64,000 nucleotides of DNA from Streptomyces griseosporeus (GTDB lineage Bacteria; Actinomycetota; Actinomycetes; Streptomycetales; Streptomycetaceae), in contig NZ_BNBR01000001.1 in the NCBI RefSeq assembly GCF_014656055.1, forward strand, positions 1,943,165-2,007,164, read 5' to 3'. How positions within the stretch are numbered: the stretch's first letter is position 1; every line of letters starts with the position of its first letter. Shown here piece by piece: positions 1 through 8,565 of the stretch. A program made the translations under genes and the position numbers. The notes beneath the pieces were generated by a model. The model ran no database searches. It saw only the letters and a program-made list of their open reading frames with translations, and had not been told where the DNA came from.

Positions 1-2
1 GC

Positions 3-257
3 TTCAGCCACGGCGACGCGAACCTGGTCGAGCTGACCCTGCCGGAGGAGTCGGCGCTGGCCGGCACGCAGGTCGGCGATGTGGAGTGGCCGCAGGACAC
101 CTCGCTGGTCACGATCATCCGCGGCACCCGGGTGCTCACCCCGTCCCGCGAGGACTCCCTGGAGGCGGGCGACGAGCTGCTGTTCGTCGCCGCGCAGGCC
201 CGGGAGCAGCAGCTGGAGGACCTGCTGTCGGTACGCCGGGAGGACGCGGCGAGCTGA
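3..257 (+). CDS. TrkA-family potassium uptake protein, C-terminal fragment
   Basis: The window opens inside this gene. The reading frame gives 84 residues ending in a TGA stop, and the 5' part lies outside. The visible part matches an RCK_C (TrkA-C) domain: a hydrophobic beta strand (TSLVTIIRG), a short loop, then the typical ending with L-E-A-G-D-E-L-L-F-V. In Trk/Ktr systems this cytoplasmic subunit gates the potassium channel after nucleotide binding by the missing RCK_N domain. The presence of kdpED 1.3 kb downstream fits a potassium theme. A hairpin terminator follows directly. Family call is good; subtype (TrkA or CeoC-like) cannot be told from the fragment. Confidence 0.8.
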   Translation, partial: FSHGDANLVELTLPEESALAGTQVGDVEWPQDTSLVTIIRGTRVLTPSREDSLEAGDELLFVAAQAREQQLEDLLSVRREDAAS

Positions 258-314
258 TCCGCCGGGGGCCCGCACGGCCTGTGCGTCGGGCCGGGCACAC
301 GGCGATACGACGGC

Positions 315-346
315 GAAGGGCGCCCCGGTTCCCCGGGGCGCCCTTC
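315..346. terminator. Bidirectional hairpin terminator
   Basis: A perfect 14-bp inverted repeat (315-328 with 333-346) around a 4-nt loop lies between the convergent TrkA fragment and DUF3159 gene. It probably serves both. Confidence 0.75.
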
Positions 347-370
347 CGCTGGTGTGACCGACCGCGGGGC

Positions 371-1087
371 CTACTCGGCCGGCCGCGCCGCCCGCTCCCG
401 CTCGGCCTTCTCCTCCGCCTCCATCTCCGCGAACACGTCGATCGGCGCGGGTGCCTTCGCCAGGAAGACCCAGGTCAGCCAGACGGCCAGCAGGAACGGC
501 GGGATCTTCAGGGCGACCAGGACCCAGCCCAGCTGGGTGGTGTCGGCCCACCAGTACAGCGGGAAGAGCACCGCGCACTTGGCGAGCAGGATCAGACCCC
601 ACGCCCAACTGGCCTTGGCGTACGCCTTCTTGCGGCCGGGGTTGCGGGTGCGCCAGGACAGGTTCTCCTTGAAGACCGGGCCGAGGATCAGCCCGATCAG
701 CGGGACACCGGCCAGCGTCGTGACGATGTACGCGAGGGCGAGGCCCAGCGTGTAGAGCATGCCCGGCAGGTAGAAGTCCTTGGCGTTGCCGGTCATCATC
801 GCGAAGACGACACCGAAGGCCACACCGAAGACGCCGCTGAAGGCGTGCTTGACGGTGTCCTTCATGGCCAGGCGCACCACGACCAGGATCAGCGAGACCG
901 CCAGCGCGGCGATCGCCGACAGGTGGAGGTCCTTGTTGATGGTGAAGATCGTGACGAAGAGCAGGCCGGGGAGCACGGTCTCGACCATGCCCCGCAACCC
1001 GCCGAACGCCTCGAACAGCGCGGCCTCCGTCACCGCCCGGGCGTCGTCCGCCGCTGTGTCTTCGGTCGGCTTGTCGAGGGACGTCAC
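371..1087 (-). CDS. DUF3159 family membrane protein
   Basis: A 238-residue integral membrane protein with about five to six hydrophobic segments, starting near residue 38 (VLPGLLFVTIFTI). The acidic N-terminus and charged C-terminus (EMEAEEKAERERAARPAE) are probably cytoplasmic. It matches the actinobacterial DUF3159 family, whose function is unknown. The GTG start lies 3 bp after the TAG stop of the OB-fold gene, so the two are probably co-transcribed. In Mycobacterium tuberculosis the family member Rv2693c sits in the same relative place, next to TrkA-type and OB-fold genes (from memory), which supports the identification. Confidence 0.8.
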   Translation of the reverse strand: MTSLDKPTEDTAADDARAVTEAALFEAFGGLRGMVETVLPGLLFVTIFTINKDLHLSAIAALAVSLILVVVRLAMKDTVKHAFSGVFGVAFGVVFAMMTGNAKDFYLPGMLYTLGLALAYIVTTLAGVPLIGLILGPVFKENLSWRTRNPGRKKAYAKASWAWGLILLAKCAVLFPLYWWADTTQLGWVLVALKIPPFLLAVWLTWVFLAKAPAPIDVFAEMEAEEKAERERAARPAE

Positions 1088-1090
1088 CGG

Positions 1091-1489
1091 CTACTCCCGT
1101 CCGAGGGGTCTCAGTTCGTACTTCGGATTGAACAGCACCCGGCGGCCCCGGCTCATCGAGATCCGGCCCGATGCGATCAGCTTGCGCCCCGGTTCTATCC
1201 CCACTATGGAGCGCCGGCCGAGCCACACCACGTCCAGCGCGGCGGAACCGTCGAAGAGTTCCGCCTCCAGGGCCGGGACGCCGGCCCGCGGACGCAGCGT
1301 GACCGTGCGCAAGGTACCAGTTACGGTGACGATCTGCCGGTCCCGGCAGTCGCCGATCTTCGTGCAGCCGGCGGTCTCCGCGTCCTCGCGCAGCTCCTCG
1401 GACTCCAGGTCCTCCTGCGACGAGGAGAGCCGGTCGAGCATGCGCCGGAACCGGCCGGCCGGCTTTTCGGAACGAGGAACAGCACTCAT
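1091..1489 (-). CDS. OB-fold nucleic-acid-binding domain protein
   Basis: A 132-residue protein. A charged N-terminal helix region (about residues 1-45) is followed by a five-strand OB-fold pattern: IVTVTGTLRTVTL, then ALEAELFDGSAALDVVWLG, then PGRKLIASGRIS. This arrangement is seen in the RecG/tRNA-synthetase-type anticodon or nucleic-acid-binding OB families. The actinobacterial homologue is usually a stand-alone small protein of unknown role. The gene is followed by DUF3159 with a 3-bp gap. The ATG start at 1489 is accepted because the frame upstream has no better start before kdpE ends at 1533. Confidence 0.75.
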   Translation of the reverse strand: MSAVPRSEKPAGRFRRMLDRLSSSQEDLESEELREDAETAGCTKIGDCRDRQIVTVTGTLRTVTLRPRAGVPALEAELFDGSAALDVVWLGRRSIVGIEPGRKLIASGRISMSRGRRVLFNPKYELRPLGRE

Positions 1490-1532
1490 ATCTGAAGCGT
1501 ACCGGTGTGCACGGACAGTGCCGTAGCCCAGC

Positions 1533-2246
1533 TCATTTCTCGAACCGGTAGCCCATCCCCGGCTCCGTGATGAAGTGCCGGGGGTGCGAGGGGTCGGCCT
1601 CCAGCTTGCGCCGCAGCTGGGCCATGTAGACGCGCAGGTAGTTCGTCTCCGTCCCGTACGACGGCCCCCACACCTCCTGCAGCAGCTGCCGCTGGCCGAC
1701 GAGCTTGTCCGCGTTGCGGACGAGCACCTCCAGCAGGTGCCACTCGGTCGGGGTGAGCCGTACGTCCCTGCCGCCGCGGTCCACCTTCTTCGCGGCGAGG
1801 TCGACGGTGAACTCCTCGGTCTCCACCGTCATGTCGGCCTCGTCCCCGACGGGCTCGGCGCGCCGTACGGCGGCCCGCAGCCGGGCCAGCAGCTCGTCCA
1901 TGCCGAACGGCTTGGTGACGTAGTCGTCGGCGCCCGCGTCCAGCGCCTGGACCTTCTCGTCGGAGGAGTGCCGGGCGGAGAGCACCAGGATCGGCACCCT
2001 GCTCCAGCCCCGCAGCCCCTTGATCACCTGGACGCCGTCCATGTCGGGCAGGCCCAGGTCGAGGACGACCACGTCGGGCCGGCGGTCGGCGGCGACGCGG
2101 AGCGCGGTGGCGCCGTCGTGGGCCGTGTCGACGTCGTAGGCGCGTGCCTTGAGGTTGATCACGAGGGCGCGCACGAGCTGCGGCTCGTCGTCGATCACCA
2201 GCACCCTGGTGGGGGTCCGGGGGCTCCCCGCGGCGGGGCTCACCAT
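1533..2246 (-). CDS. kdpE: KdpE-like OmpR-family response regulator
   Basis: A 237-residue regulator. The receiver domain (about 14-128) has acidic residues D19/D20, phospho-acceptor D63 (VVVLDLGLPD) and K112 (TKPFG). An OmpR/PhoB winged helix follows (about 140-237, with LTPTEWHLLEVL and the DNA-contact helix near TNYLRVYMAQLRRKLE). The ATG overlaps the kdpD stop by 7 bp and has GGAAAGG upstream, so kdpD-kdpE is one operon. In other bacteria KdpDE switches on the high-affinity potassium ATPase kdpFABC under potassium limitation. No kdpFABC genes are in this window, so the target is either remote or different. Confidence 0.88.
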   Translation of the reverse strand: MVSPAAGSPRTPTRVLVIDDEPQLVRALVINLKARAYDVDTAHDGATALRVAADRRPDVVVLDLGLPDMDGVQVIKGLRGWSRVPILVLSARHSSDEKVQALDAGADDYVTKPFGMDELLARLRAAVRRAEPVGDEADMTVETEEFTVDLAAKKVDRGGRDVRLTPTEWHLLEVLVRNADKLVGQRQLLQEVWGPSYGTETNYLRVYMAQLRRKLEADPSHPRHFITEPGMGYRFEK

Positions 2247-4819
2247 GTGGTCTGCCTTTCCGGTCGGACGGCGGGGGGTACGGCGGCCGGTACGGCGCGC
2301 CGGAGCGGCTCGGCCGGGGCGGGCGAGGCGCGCAGGCCCAGCACCATGGTGAGGCCGCCGCCGGGGGTGTCCTCGGCGTGCAGGGTGCCGCCCATGGCCT
2401 CGGCGAAGCCGCGGGCGACGGCGAGGCCGAGACCGACCCCGGCGCCGCGCGGCGCGTCGCCGTACCGCTGGAAGGGCTCGAAGATGCGCTCCTTGGCCTC
2501 GTCCGGGACGCCGGGCCCGCGGTCGACGACCCGGACCTCGACCCGGTCGGCCATGGCACTGGCGAAGACCCTCACGCGCCCGTCGGGCGGGCTGTACTTG
2601 ACCGCGTTCTCCACCAGGTTGGCCACCGACCGCTCCAGCAGCCCGGCGTCGACCCGCACGAACGGCAGCGTCTCGGGGACGTCCAGCTCCACGCTGCCCT
2701 CGGGGACACCGCCGAGCGCCATCGGCACCACCTCGTCCAGGTCGGTGTCCCGCACGAGCGGCAGGACCGTGCCGGTCTGCAGCCGGGACATGTCCAGCAG
2801 GTTGCCCACCAGGTGGTCGAGGCGGTCGGCGCCCTCCTCGATGCCGGCGAGCAGCTCCGCCCGGTCCTCCTCGGACCAGGCCACGTCGTCGGAGCGCAGC
2901 GAGGACACGGACGCCTTGATGCCGGCGAGGGGGGTGCGCAGGTCGTGGCTGACGGCGGCGAGCAGCGCGGTGCGGATGCGGTTGCCCTCGGCGAGTGCCC
3001 GCGCCCGGTCGGCCTCCTCGCGCAGCCGGGTCCGGTCCAGCACGACGGCGGCCTGCGCGGCGAACGCCGCCAGCACCCGGCGGTCCTCGGCGGGCAGCAC
3101 CCGCCCGGTCAGCGCCAGCGCCATGTGGTCCCCGGCCGGCACGTCCACATCGGCATGCTCGGGCCGCTCGGGCGACCGCCCGGGTCCGGCCCGGCCGGCG
3201 CAGGTCCAGGGCGCCACGTCGCTCTCCCGCTCCAGCAGCGCCGCGGAATCCATGCCGAAGGTCTCCCGCACCCGCTCCAGCAGGGCCTCCAGTCCGGTCT
3301 CGCCGCGCAGGACGTTCCCAGCGAGGTAGGAGAGGATCTCCGCCTCCGCGCGCAGCCGGGCCGCCTGGTGGGTGCGCCGGGCCGCGAGGTCCACCACCGA
3401 GGCCACCGCGACCGCCACGCCGACGAATATCGCCAGGGCGAGGATGTTCTTCGGGTCGGCGATGGTCACCTGGTGCTTGGGCGGCGTGAAGAACCAGTTC
3501 AGCAGCATCGAGCCGACCGCCGCCGAGGCCACCGCCGGCAGCAGCCCGCCGAGCAGCGCCGCCGCCACCGTCAGTGTCAGGAACAGCAGCATGTCGTTGG
3601 TCAGGCCCAGGTCGAGGTCGACATGGCCGAGCAGCAGCGTGAGCAGCGCCGGGCCGGCCAGCCCGACCAGCCAGCCCGCGGCGATCCGCGACCGCCCGAG
3701 CCGCGCCCCGCGCGCCACAGGCAGCCCCCGCCCCCGGGCGACTTCGTCGTGGGTGACGATGTGCACGTCGAGGTCGGGCCCCGAGTCCCGGGCGACGGTC
3801 GCGCCGACGCCCGGCCCGAAGACGTACTGCCAGCTCTTGCGGCGGGAGGAGCCGAGCACGATCTGGGTGGCGTTCACGCCCCGGGCGAAGGCGAGCAGCG
3901 CCGCGGGGATGTCGTCGCCGACGACGTGGTGGAAGGTCCCGCCCAGCTCCTCGACCAGGGTCCGCTGGACCGCCAGCTCCTTCGGCGAGGCGGAGGTCAG
4001 TCGCTCGCTGCGGGCGATGTACACCGCGAGTACCTCCCCTCCGGCGCCCTTCTCGGCCAGCCGGGCGGCCCGCCGGATGAGCGTCCGCCCCTCCGGGCCG
4101 CCGGTCAGGCCGACCACGATCCGCTCCCGCGATCCCCAGATCGCCGACACGTGGTGCTCACTGCGGTAGCGCTGGAGGTACTCGTCGGCCCGGTCCGCCA
4201 CCCACAGCAGCGCCAGCTCTCGCAGCGCGGTCAGGTTGCCGGGGCGGAAGTAGTTCGACAGCGCCGCGTCGACCTCGTCCGGCCTGCAGATGTTGCCGTG
4301 CGCCATCCGCCGGCGCAGGGCCTCCGGCGACATGTCGACCAGCTCGATCTGGTCCGCCCGGCGCACCACCTCGTCCGGCACCGTCTCCGGCTCCCGCACC
4401 CCGGTGATCGACTGCACCACGTCGCCCAGGGACTCCAGGTGCTGGATGCCGACCGTCGAGACGACGTCGATGCCGGCCGCCAGCAGTTCCTGCACGTCCT
4501 GCCAGCGTCTGGGGTTGCGGGCCCCCGGCGCGTTCGCGTGGGCCAGTTCGTCCACCAGCGCCACCTGGGGCCGGCGGGCGAGGACGGCGTCGACGTCCAT
4601 GTCCGCGCGGCTGCCGTCCTCGTGGTCCGGCGGCCGGCACGGCACCTGCTCCAAACCGTGCAGCAGAGCCTCGGTGCGCGGCCGGCCGTGGTGCGCGACG
4701 CACGCCACCACGCAGTCGGTGCCCCGCGCCACCCGGCGGTGCGCCTCCGTCAGCATGGCGTAGGTCTTGCCGACGCCCGGTGCCGCACCGAGATAGATCC
4801 GAAGCGTGCCGCGTGCCAT
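2240..4819 (-). CDS. kdpD: KdpD-like potassium-sensing histidine kinase
   Basis: A sensor kinase of 859 residues from the ATG at 4819. Order of domains: KdpD N-terminal domain with Walker A G11-T19 (GAAPGVGKT), a universal-stress-protein-like domain (IVVGLTGGPEGRTLIRRAARLA), four membrane segments (DUF4118) near residues 385-490, a GAF-like segment, then HisKA (VSHDLRTPLAGI) and HATPase_c (NLVENAVKYS, GVGLGLAVARGF). The length is that of full KdpD. Alternative starts at 4828 and 4885 exist; I prefer 4819 because family members begin with this conserved stretch, though the ribosome site is ambiguous. It is the first gene of a kdpDE operon. The N-terminal domain binds ATP or c-di-AMP in other species; that is family knowledge, not visible here. 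Confidence 0.9.
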   Translation of the reverse strand: MARGTLRIYLGAAPGVGKTYAMLTEAHRRVARGTDCVVACVAHHGRPRTEALLHGLEQVPCRPPDHEDGSRADMDVDAVLARRPQVALVDELAHANAPGARNPRRWQDVQELLAAGIDVVSTVGIQHLESLGDVVQSITGVREPETVPDEVVRRADQIELVDMSPEALRRRMAHGNICRPDEVDAALSNYFRPGNLTALRELALLWVADRADEYLQRYRSEHHVSAIWGSRERIVVGLTGGPEGRTLIRRAARLAEKGAGGEVLAVYIARSERLTSASPKELAVQRTLVEELGGTFHHVVGDDIPAALLAFARGVNATQIVLGSSRRKSWQYVFGPGVGATVARDSGPDLDVHIVTHDEVARGRGLPVARGARLGRSRIAAGWLVGLAGPALLTLLLGHVDLDLGLTNDMLLFLTLTVAAALLGGLLPAVASAAVGSMLLNWFFTPPKHQVTIADPKNILALAIFVGVAVAVASVVDLAARRTHQAARLRAEAEILSYLAGNVLRGETGLEALLERVRETFGMDSAALLERESDVAPWTCAGRAGPGRSPERPEHADVDVPAGDHMALALTGRVLPAEDRRVLAAFAAQAAVVLDRTRLREEADRARALAEGNRIRTALLAAVSHDLRTPLAGIKASVSSLRSDDVAWSEEDRAELLAGIEEGADRLDHLVGNLLDMSRLQTGTVLPLVRDTDLDEVVPMALGGVPEGSVELDVPETLPFVRVDAGLLERSVANLVENAVKYSPPDGRVRVFASAMADRVEVRVVDRGPGVPDEAKERIFEPFQRYGDAPRGAGVGLGLAVARGFAEAMGGTLHAEDTPGGGLTMVLGLRASPAPAEPLRRAVPAAVPPAVRPERQTTW

Positions 4820-4976
4820 GGGTCCCATGTCTTTCCGTGCCTGTCGTCTGCGCAGCGTCGACCTTACGACCGGCCTTGTCCGCAAATGGGACGAGGGGGT
4901 CGGTCAGCGGACGTCTTTGACGCAACCCTGACGCGGGGAACGCGCCCCTGACGCGGCGGACGGCCCGACCCGCGCC

Positions 4977-5669
4977 TCACTGCTCCACGATCTCCCCGTC
5001 CCGCAGCTCCAGCACCCGGTCGGCGAGGTCGAGCAGGGTCGCGTCATGGGTGGCCACCAGGGCGGTGACCTGCTCGCTGCGGACCACCGCCCGCAGCAGT
5101 TCCATGACGGCGTGCCCGGTCTCCGCGTCGAGCTGGCCGGTGGGCTCGTCGGCTATGAGCAGGGCCGGAGCGTTGGCCAGGGCGCGGGCTATGGCGACGC
5201 GCTGCTGCTGTCCGCCGGACAGCTCGGTGGGCCGCTGCGCGGCGTGGTCGGCGAGGCCGACCAGCGAGAGCAGCAACTCCACGCGCTCCTCGCGTTCGCG
5301 GGGGTCGGCGCGGCGCATCCGCAGCGGCACGCCGACGTTCTCCGCGGCCGTGAGGATGGGGATGAGACCGAAGGACTGGAAGACGAACCCGATGCGGTCC
5401 CGGCGCAGGGCGAGCAGCCCCTCCTCCCCCAGCGCGGACAGGTCGCTGCCGTCCACGGTGACCCGGCCCCGGTCCGGGGTGTCGAGTCCGCCGACGATGT
5501 TGAGCAGCGTGGTCTTGCCGGAGCCGGAGCGCCCCTTGAGGGCGACGAGTTCTCCGCGCCCGACCTCGAAGGAGACGCCCCGCAGGGCGTGGACGACGGC
5601 GGGTTCGCGGCCGTAGGACTTGTGGACTTCTTCGACGCGGACCATCGTCTCGGTGACGACCTGGCTCAT
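4977..5669 (-). CDS. MacB/LolD-type ABC transporter ATP-binding protein, no adjacent permease
   Basis: A 230-residue ATPase with Walker A at residues 46-53 (GRSGSGKT), Q-loop (FVFQSFGLIP), signature LSGGQQQR, Walker B ALLIADEPT and H-loop VATHD. This set is typical of the MacB/LolD/FtsE-like subfamily, which partners FtsX-type permeases to move lipids, peptides or antibiotics or to regulate cell-wall enzymes. ATG 5669 is chosen for the GGGGAG ribosome site 5 nt upstream; a longer frame reaches 5738. No permease lies next to it: kdpD is downstream and a secreted lyase-family gene upstream. The partner must be encoded elsewhere. Confidence 0.85.
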   Translation of the reverse strand: MSQVVTETMVRVEEVHKSYGREPAVVHALRGVSFEVGRGELVALKGRSGSGKTTLLNIVGGLDTPDRGRVTVDGSDLSALGEEGLLALRRDRIGFVFQSFGLIPILTAAENVGVPLRMRRADPREREERVELLLSLVGLADHAAQRPTELSGGQQQRVAIARALANAPALLIADEPTGQLDAETGHAVMELLRAVVRSEQVTALVATHDATLLDLADRVLELRDGEIVEQ

Positions 5670-5847
5670 GTGCGCTCCCCCGTTTCGTGTCCCCCGTGGG
5701 CCGGGCGTCAGTATCGCGGCGGACGCCCGGCCCCTCAATGGTCTGCCGGCTCCGGGCCGGTTTCCCGCCCTTCACCTCTTCATCGGACGAGGCCCCCGGA
5801 TCGGTTCACGGTCCGGCGGAAATTTCCGGCAGAGATCGCGCGGAGAT

Positions 5848-7029
5848 TCAGGCGGGATTGTCCCCGTGCGTGAGCGTCTCCCAGGCCACGAAGAGGTTGT
5901 TGCTGCCGGCCGGGCGCTGCCGCTGGGTCAGCGTCCCGGTGTTGGTCATGGCGATGCCGAGGCGGTTGTGCAGCGCGTTGTAGCCGACCTCGGTGACCGG
6001 GCCGAGCCCGAGGTGGAGCGTGCCGCCGCACAGCCAGCTCGGCACGGCCGTCCCCAGCTCGTACTTGGCCTGGAAGCCCAGCGCCTGCCGCAGCCGTTCG
6101 CCGACGTCGGTGCCGTACAGGTCCTGCCCCTGGATGCGGCTGGTCTCGGCGACGTGGGAGATGGCGGAGATGCCGTACCCGGTGTGCGTGAAGTCGCGGC
6201 AGGTCTCCTGCGTGAGGCCGGTGACGAATGTCGACTGGCCCTGCCAGTACTTGACGATCTTGTCGCGGGTGTCGAGGTTCTGGCTCGGCACGGTCTTCGG
6301 CAGCTCGCCGTCGGAGGCGAGGTACACATAGGCCGCGGCGCGGGTGCGGAAGCGGGCCATGGCCTTGTCGTAGGACGTCCGGTCCTCCAGGAAGACGGAG
6401 ATGCCGATCGCGGCCTCCGTCATGGACAGCTCCCAGTTGCCGTTGGAGTTCGAGCCGTTGATCACCTCGGGCAGGTAGACGTCGCGCAGCATGGTCGCGA
6501 AGCGCCCGGAGTTCGCCCAGCCGCCGCCGTAGGTGTACTTGATGATCTCGGCGGCCCGTGGCCAGGTGGAGCCGGCCCAGCCGGTCTGGAGGGGCGCGTT
6601 GCTGTTGGTGTGGTCCTGGATCACCGCGGACCAGGCGTCCATCAGCTGGATGGACTTCCTGGCGTAGCGCTCGTCGCGGGTGACGTACCAGGCGAGGGCG
6701 TCGGTGTAGGCGGCGAGCGCGTCCTCGCGCTCGTCGGTGCAGCCGTAGTTGGGGTTGGAGTAGGAGCCGCACTCGACGATCGCGCGCGGCTTGGGGGTGC
6801 GGTTCAGGTCGGCGTACTTGCTCGCCAGCATCTGGTCGAAGGCCCCTTTCCACGGCTGGACCCCGGCCTGCACCTGGGTGCGGGCGAAGTCGAGCTGGGC
6901 GCGGGAGACGGTGACGCCGGGGTGCGCGAAGACGGTGGGGGCGGAGTGGGCGGCGGGGGCGGTGAGGGCGCCGAGCAGCAGGGCGGCCGCGGCTGTGGTG
7001 GCGGCTGCGAGCAGGGGGGTACGACGCAC
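5848..7029 (-). CDS. Secreted alginate-lyase-family protein
   Basis: A 393-residue exported protein. Residues 1-30 form a signal peptide (RR, then an Ala/Leu core, then AAHSAPT). The mature part resembles the alginate lyase fold (PF05426/PL5-like, an alpha/alpha barrel), with the conserved Asn/Trp region SNSNGNWELS and a later THTGYGISAISHVAETSR stretch with Tyr/His candidates. Many Streptomyces homologues carry this annotation but few have been assayed, so the polysaccharide substrate is inferred only. The GTG start has GGAG five bases upstream. The gene is monocistronic, with a possible operator in its leader (7039-7054). Confidence 0.72.
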   Translation of the reverse strand: MRRTPLLAAATTAAAALLLGALTAPAAHSAPTVFAHPGVTVSRAQLDFARTQVQAGVQPWKGAFDQMLASKYADLNRTPKPRAIVECGSYSNPNYGCTDEREDALAAYTDALAWYVTRDERYARKSIQLMDAWSAVIQDHTNSNAPLQTGWAGSTWPRAAEIIKYTYGGGWANSGRFATMLRDVYLPEVINGSNSNGNWELSMTEAAIGISVFLEDRTSYDKAMARFRTRAAAYVYLASDGELPKTVPSQNLDTRDKIVKYWQGQSTFVTGLTQETCRDFTHTGYGISAISHVAETSRIQGQDLYGTDVGERLRQALGFQAKYELGTAVPSWLCGGTLHLGLGPVTEVGYNALHNRLGIAMTNTGTLTQRQRPAGSNNLFVAWETLTHGDNPA

Positions 7030-7038
7030 AGCGACTCC

Positions 7039-7054
7039 GTTCGTCTATGTGAAC
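7039..7054. promoter_or_regulatory. Possible operator, imperfect palindrome GTTC-N8-GAAC
   Basis: The leader of the alginate-lyase-family gene carries GTTCGTCTATGTGAAC. A second TATGAACG element follows about 15 bp further out. Paired GTTC/GAAC half-sites are common in GntR- and IclR-type operators of sugar-acid genes. No regulator is adjacent, so this is only suggestive. Confidence 0.35.
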
Positions 7055-7192
7055 GATGAGCGCCTTTATGAACGTAGGCGTAGCCGGAGACCATAGGTAC
7101 GGACCAATACGCCGTCAAGGGTTCCGGCACGCGCCGCCGTCCCCGCCCGGACGGGCGAAAGGGCGCCCACCGTCCATGTCCGGACAGACGAA

Positions 7193-7224
7193 AGGGCCGC
7201 ATCCCGTCGTCGGGATACGGCCCT
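7193..7224 (-). terminator. Hairpin terminator after DUF3710 gene
   Basis: Stem of 7 plus 6 bp with one mismatch and a 4-nt loop (AGGGCCG/CGGCCCT and ATCCCG/CGGGAT). On the minus strand it is followed by a short T-rich stretch (CTTTCG). Confidence 0.7.
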
Positions 7225-7250
7225 GGAGTGCCGGTGCGCCCGGCGGGACC

Positions 7251-8012
7251 TCAGCGGACCTCGGTGATCTCCGGACCGCGCTGGAGCTGCCCCATGCCAC
7301 CGGAGAACCGGGAGCCGGCCTCCTCCTGCTGGACGCCCTCGGGCACCATCTGGGCGTCGTTCGGGAGCTTGAGCACGATCGGGTCGCGCGGGGCCATCGG
7401 GCCCTCGCCGCGGACGACGACCGTGTCCCGGAAGATCTGCTCCAGCAGACCCGCGGCCTGCGGCTGCACCGCGCCCTGGCCCGAGATCACACCGCGCAGG
7501 AACCAGCGCGGTCCGTCCACACCCACGAACCGGACCACCTGGAAGCCGCCCGTGCCGTCCGGCAGCTGCACCGGCACCTGGGCGCGCAGCTCCCAGCCGA
7601 GCGGGCCCTCGACCTCGTCGACGATGCCACCCTGCTGGGTGATGCCGGAGGCGATCTCCTCGCGCACCTCGCCCCAGATGCCCTCGCGCTTGGGCGCGGC
7701 GAAGGCCTGGAGCTGGATCGCGCTGTCGCGCAGCACGACGGTGGCGGCGACGATCGCGTCACCCGCGACCTCGACCCTGAGTTCCATGCCGTCGACGCCG
7801 GGCACGAACAGACCGCCGAGGTCCACCCGCCCCTCGCCCGGGTCGCGTACCTCGGAGCTGTCCCAGGGCCCGTCGGGCCGCGGCTCGGGCTCGAGCCTCA
7901 CCCGCTCGCGGCCGCCCTCGTCGTCCGCCTCGGTGTCGACGCTGTCGACGACCTGCTCGGCCTCGCCGGCCGCGTCCTCGGCGGCATCCCTCTTCTTGCG
8001 ACGTCCGAACAC
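7251..8012 (-). CDS. DUF3710 family protein
   Basis: A 253-residue soluble protein. The N-terminus starts VFGRRKKRD, followed by an acidic disordered stretch to about residue 45, then the conserved DUF3710 core (LGGLFVPG..GMELRVEV, FAAPKREGIWGEVREEI, GPRWFLRGVISG). GTG 8012 is preferred because GGAAGGA lies 7 nt upstream; the frame upstream to 8120 overlaps dut and has no ribosome site. The dut stop (8014) is almost in contact with this start, so the genes form an operon thioesterase-dut-DUF3710. Function is unknown. The M. tuberculosis homologue Rv2696c is also next to dut (remembered synteny). Confidence 0.85.
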   Translation of the reverse strand: MFGRRKKRDAAEDAAGEAEQVVDSVDTEADDEGGRERVRLEPEPRPDGPWDSSEVRDPGEGRVDLGGLFVPGVDGMELRVEVAGDAIVAATVVLRDSAIQLQAFAAPKREGIWGEVREEIASGITQQGGIVDEVEGPLGWELRAQVPVQLPDGTGGFQVVRFVGVDGPRWFLRGVISGQGAVQPQAAGLLEQIFRDTVVVRGEGPMAPRDPIVLKLPNDAQMVPEGVQQEEAGSRFSGGMGQLQRGPEITEVR

Positions 8013-8013
8013 G

Positions 8014-8565
8014 TCACTGTCCTTCCCGGTCGGATACGACCGAAGCGTATCGATTCCCACCCGTCGGGCCGCCCTCGGCGACCTGACCGCTTGTGCCGCT
8101 CGCGCCGCCCACCGCGGCATGACCCCCGGTGGACCCGAAGCCCCCCTCGGCCCGCGCCGAGTCGGGAAGCTCCGCCACCTCCTGGAAGCGGACCCTCTCG
8201 ACCTGCTGGACGACCAGTTGGGCGATCCGGTCGAAGCGCTCGAACCGCACGGACTCGCGCGGGTCGAGATTCACCACGATCACCTTGATCTCCCCACGGT
8301 ACCCGGCATCAACCGTCCCCGGGGCATTCACCAGGGCGACACCGCACCGGGCGGCGAGACCGGACCGCGGGTGCACGAACGCCGCGTACCCCTCCGGGAG
8401 GGCGACAGACACACCGGTGGGCAGGACGGCCCGTTCGCCGGGGGCCAGTTCGCACGCCTCGGTGGTCCGCAGATCGGCCCCCGCGTCGCCGGGATGCGCA
8501 TACGTCGGAAGCGGTACGTCCGGATCGACGCGCCGGATCAGCACCTCGACGGGGCCGCGGCTCAC
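8014..8565 (-). CDS. dut: Deoxyuridine 5'-triphosphate nucleotidohydrolase (dUTPase)
   Basis: A 183-residue trimeric-type dUTPase, which hydrolyses dUTP to dUMP and pyrophosphate, limiting uracil in DNA and feeding dTMP synthesis. All five family motifs are visible: HPGDAGADLRT (1), HPRSGLA (2), APGTVDAGYRGEI with the catalytic Asp (3), RFDRIAQLV (4) and EGGFGSTG, the Gly-rich nucleotide lid (5). About 35 residues follow motif 5, a longer tail than usual. The GTG start overlaps the stop of the thioesterase gene (GTGA), showing translational coupling. Identification is secure. Confidence 0.95.
   Translation of the reverse strand: MSRGPVEVLIRRVDPDVPLPTYAHPGDAGADLRTTEACELAPGERAVLPTGVSVALPEGYAAFVHPRSGLAARCGVALVNAPGTVDAGYRGEIKVIVVNLDPRESVRFERFDRIAQLVVQQVERVRFQEVAELPDSARAEGGFGSTGGHAAVGGASGTSGQVAEGGPTGGNRYASVVSDREGQ

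Noticed and set aside
86..1495. Plus-strand 469-codon open frame across DUF3159 and the OB-fold gene
   Set aside because: Antisense shadow of real genes in GC-rich DNA; low-complexity Arg/Gly/Pro protein with no family features.
2378..4951. Plus-strand 857-codon frame opposite kdpD
   Set aside because: Shadow frame; the minus strand has a full KdpD with all motifs.
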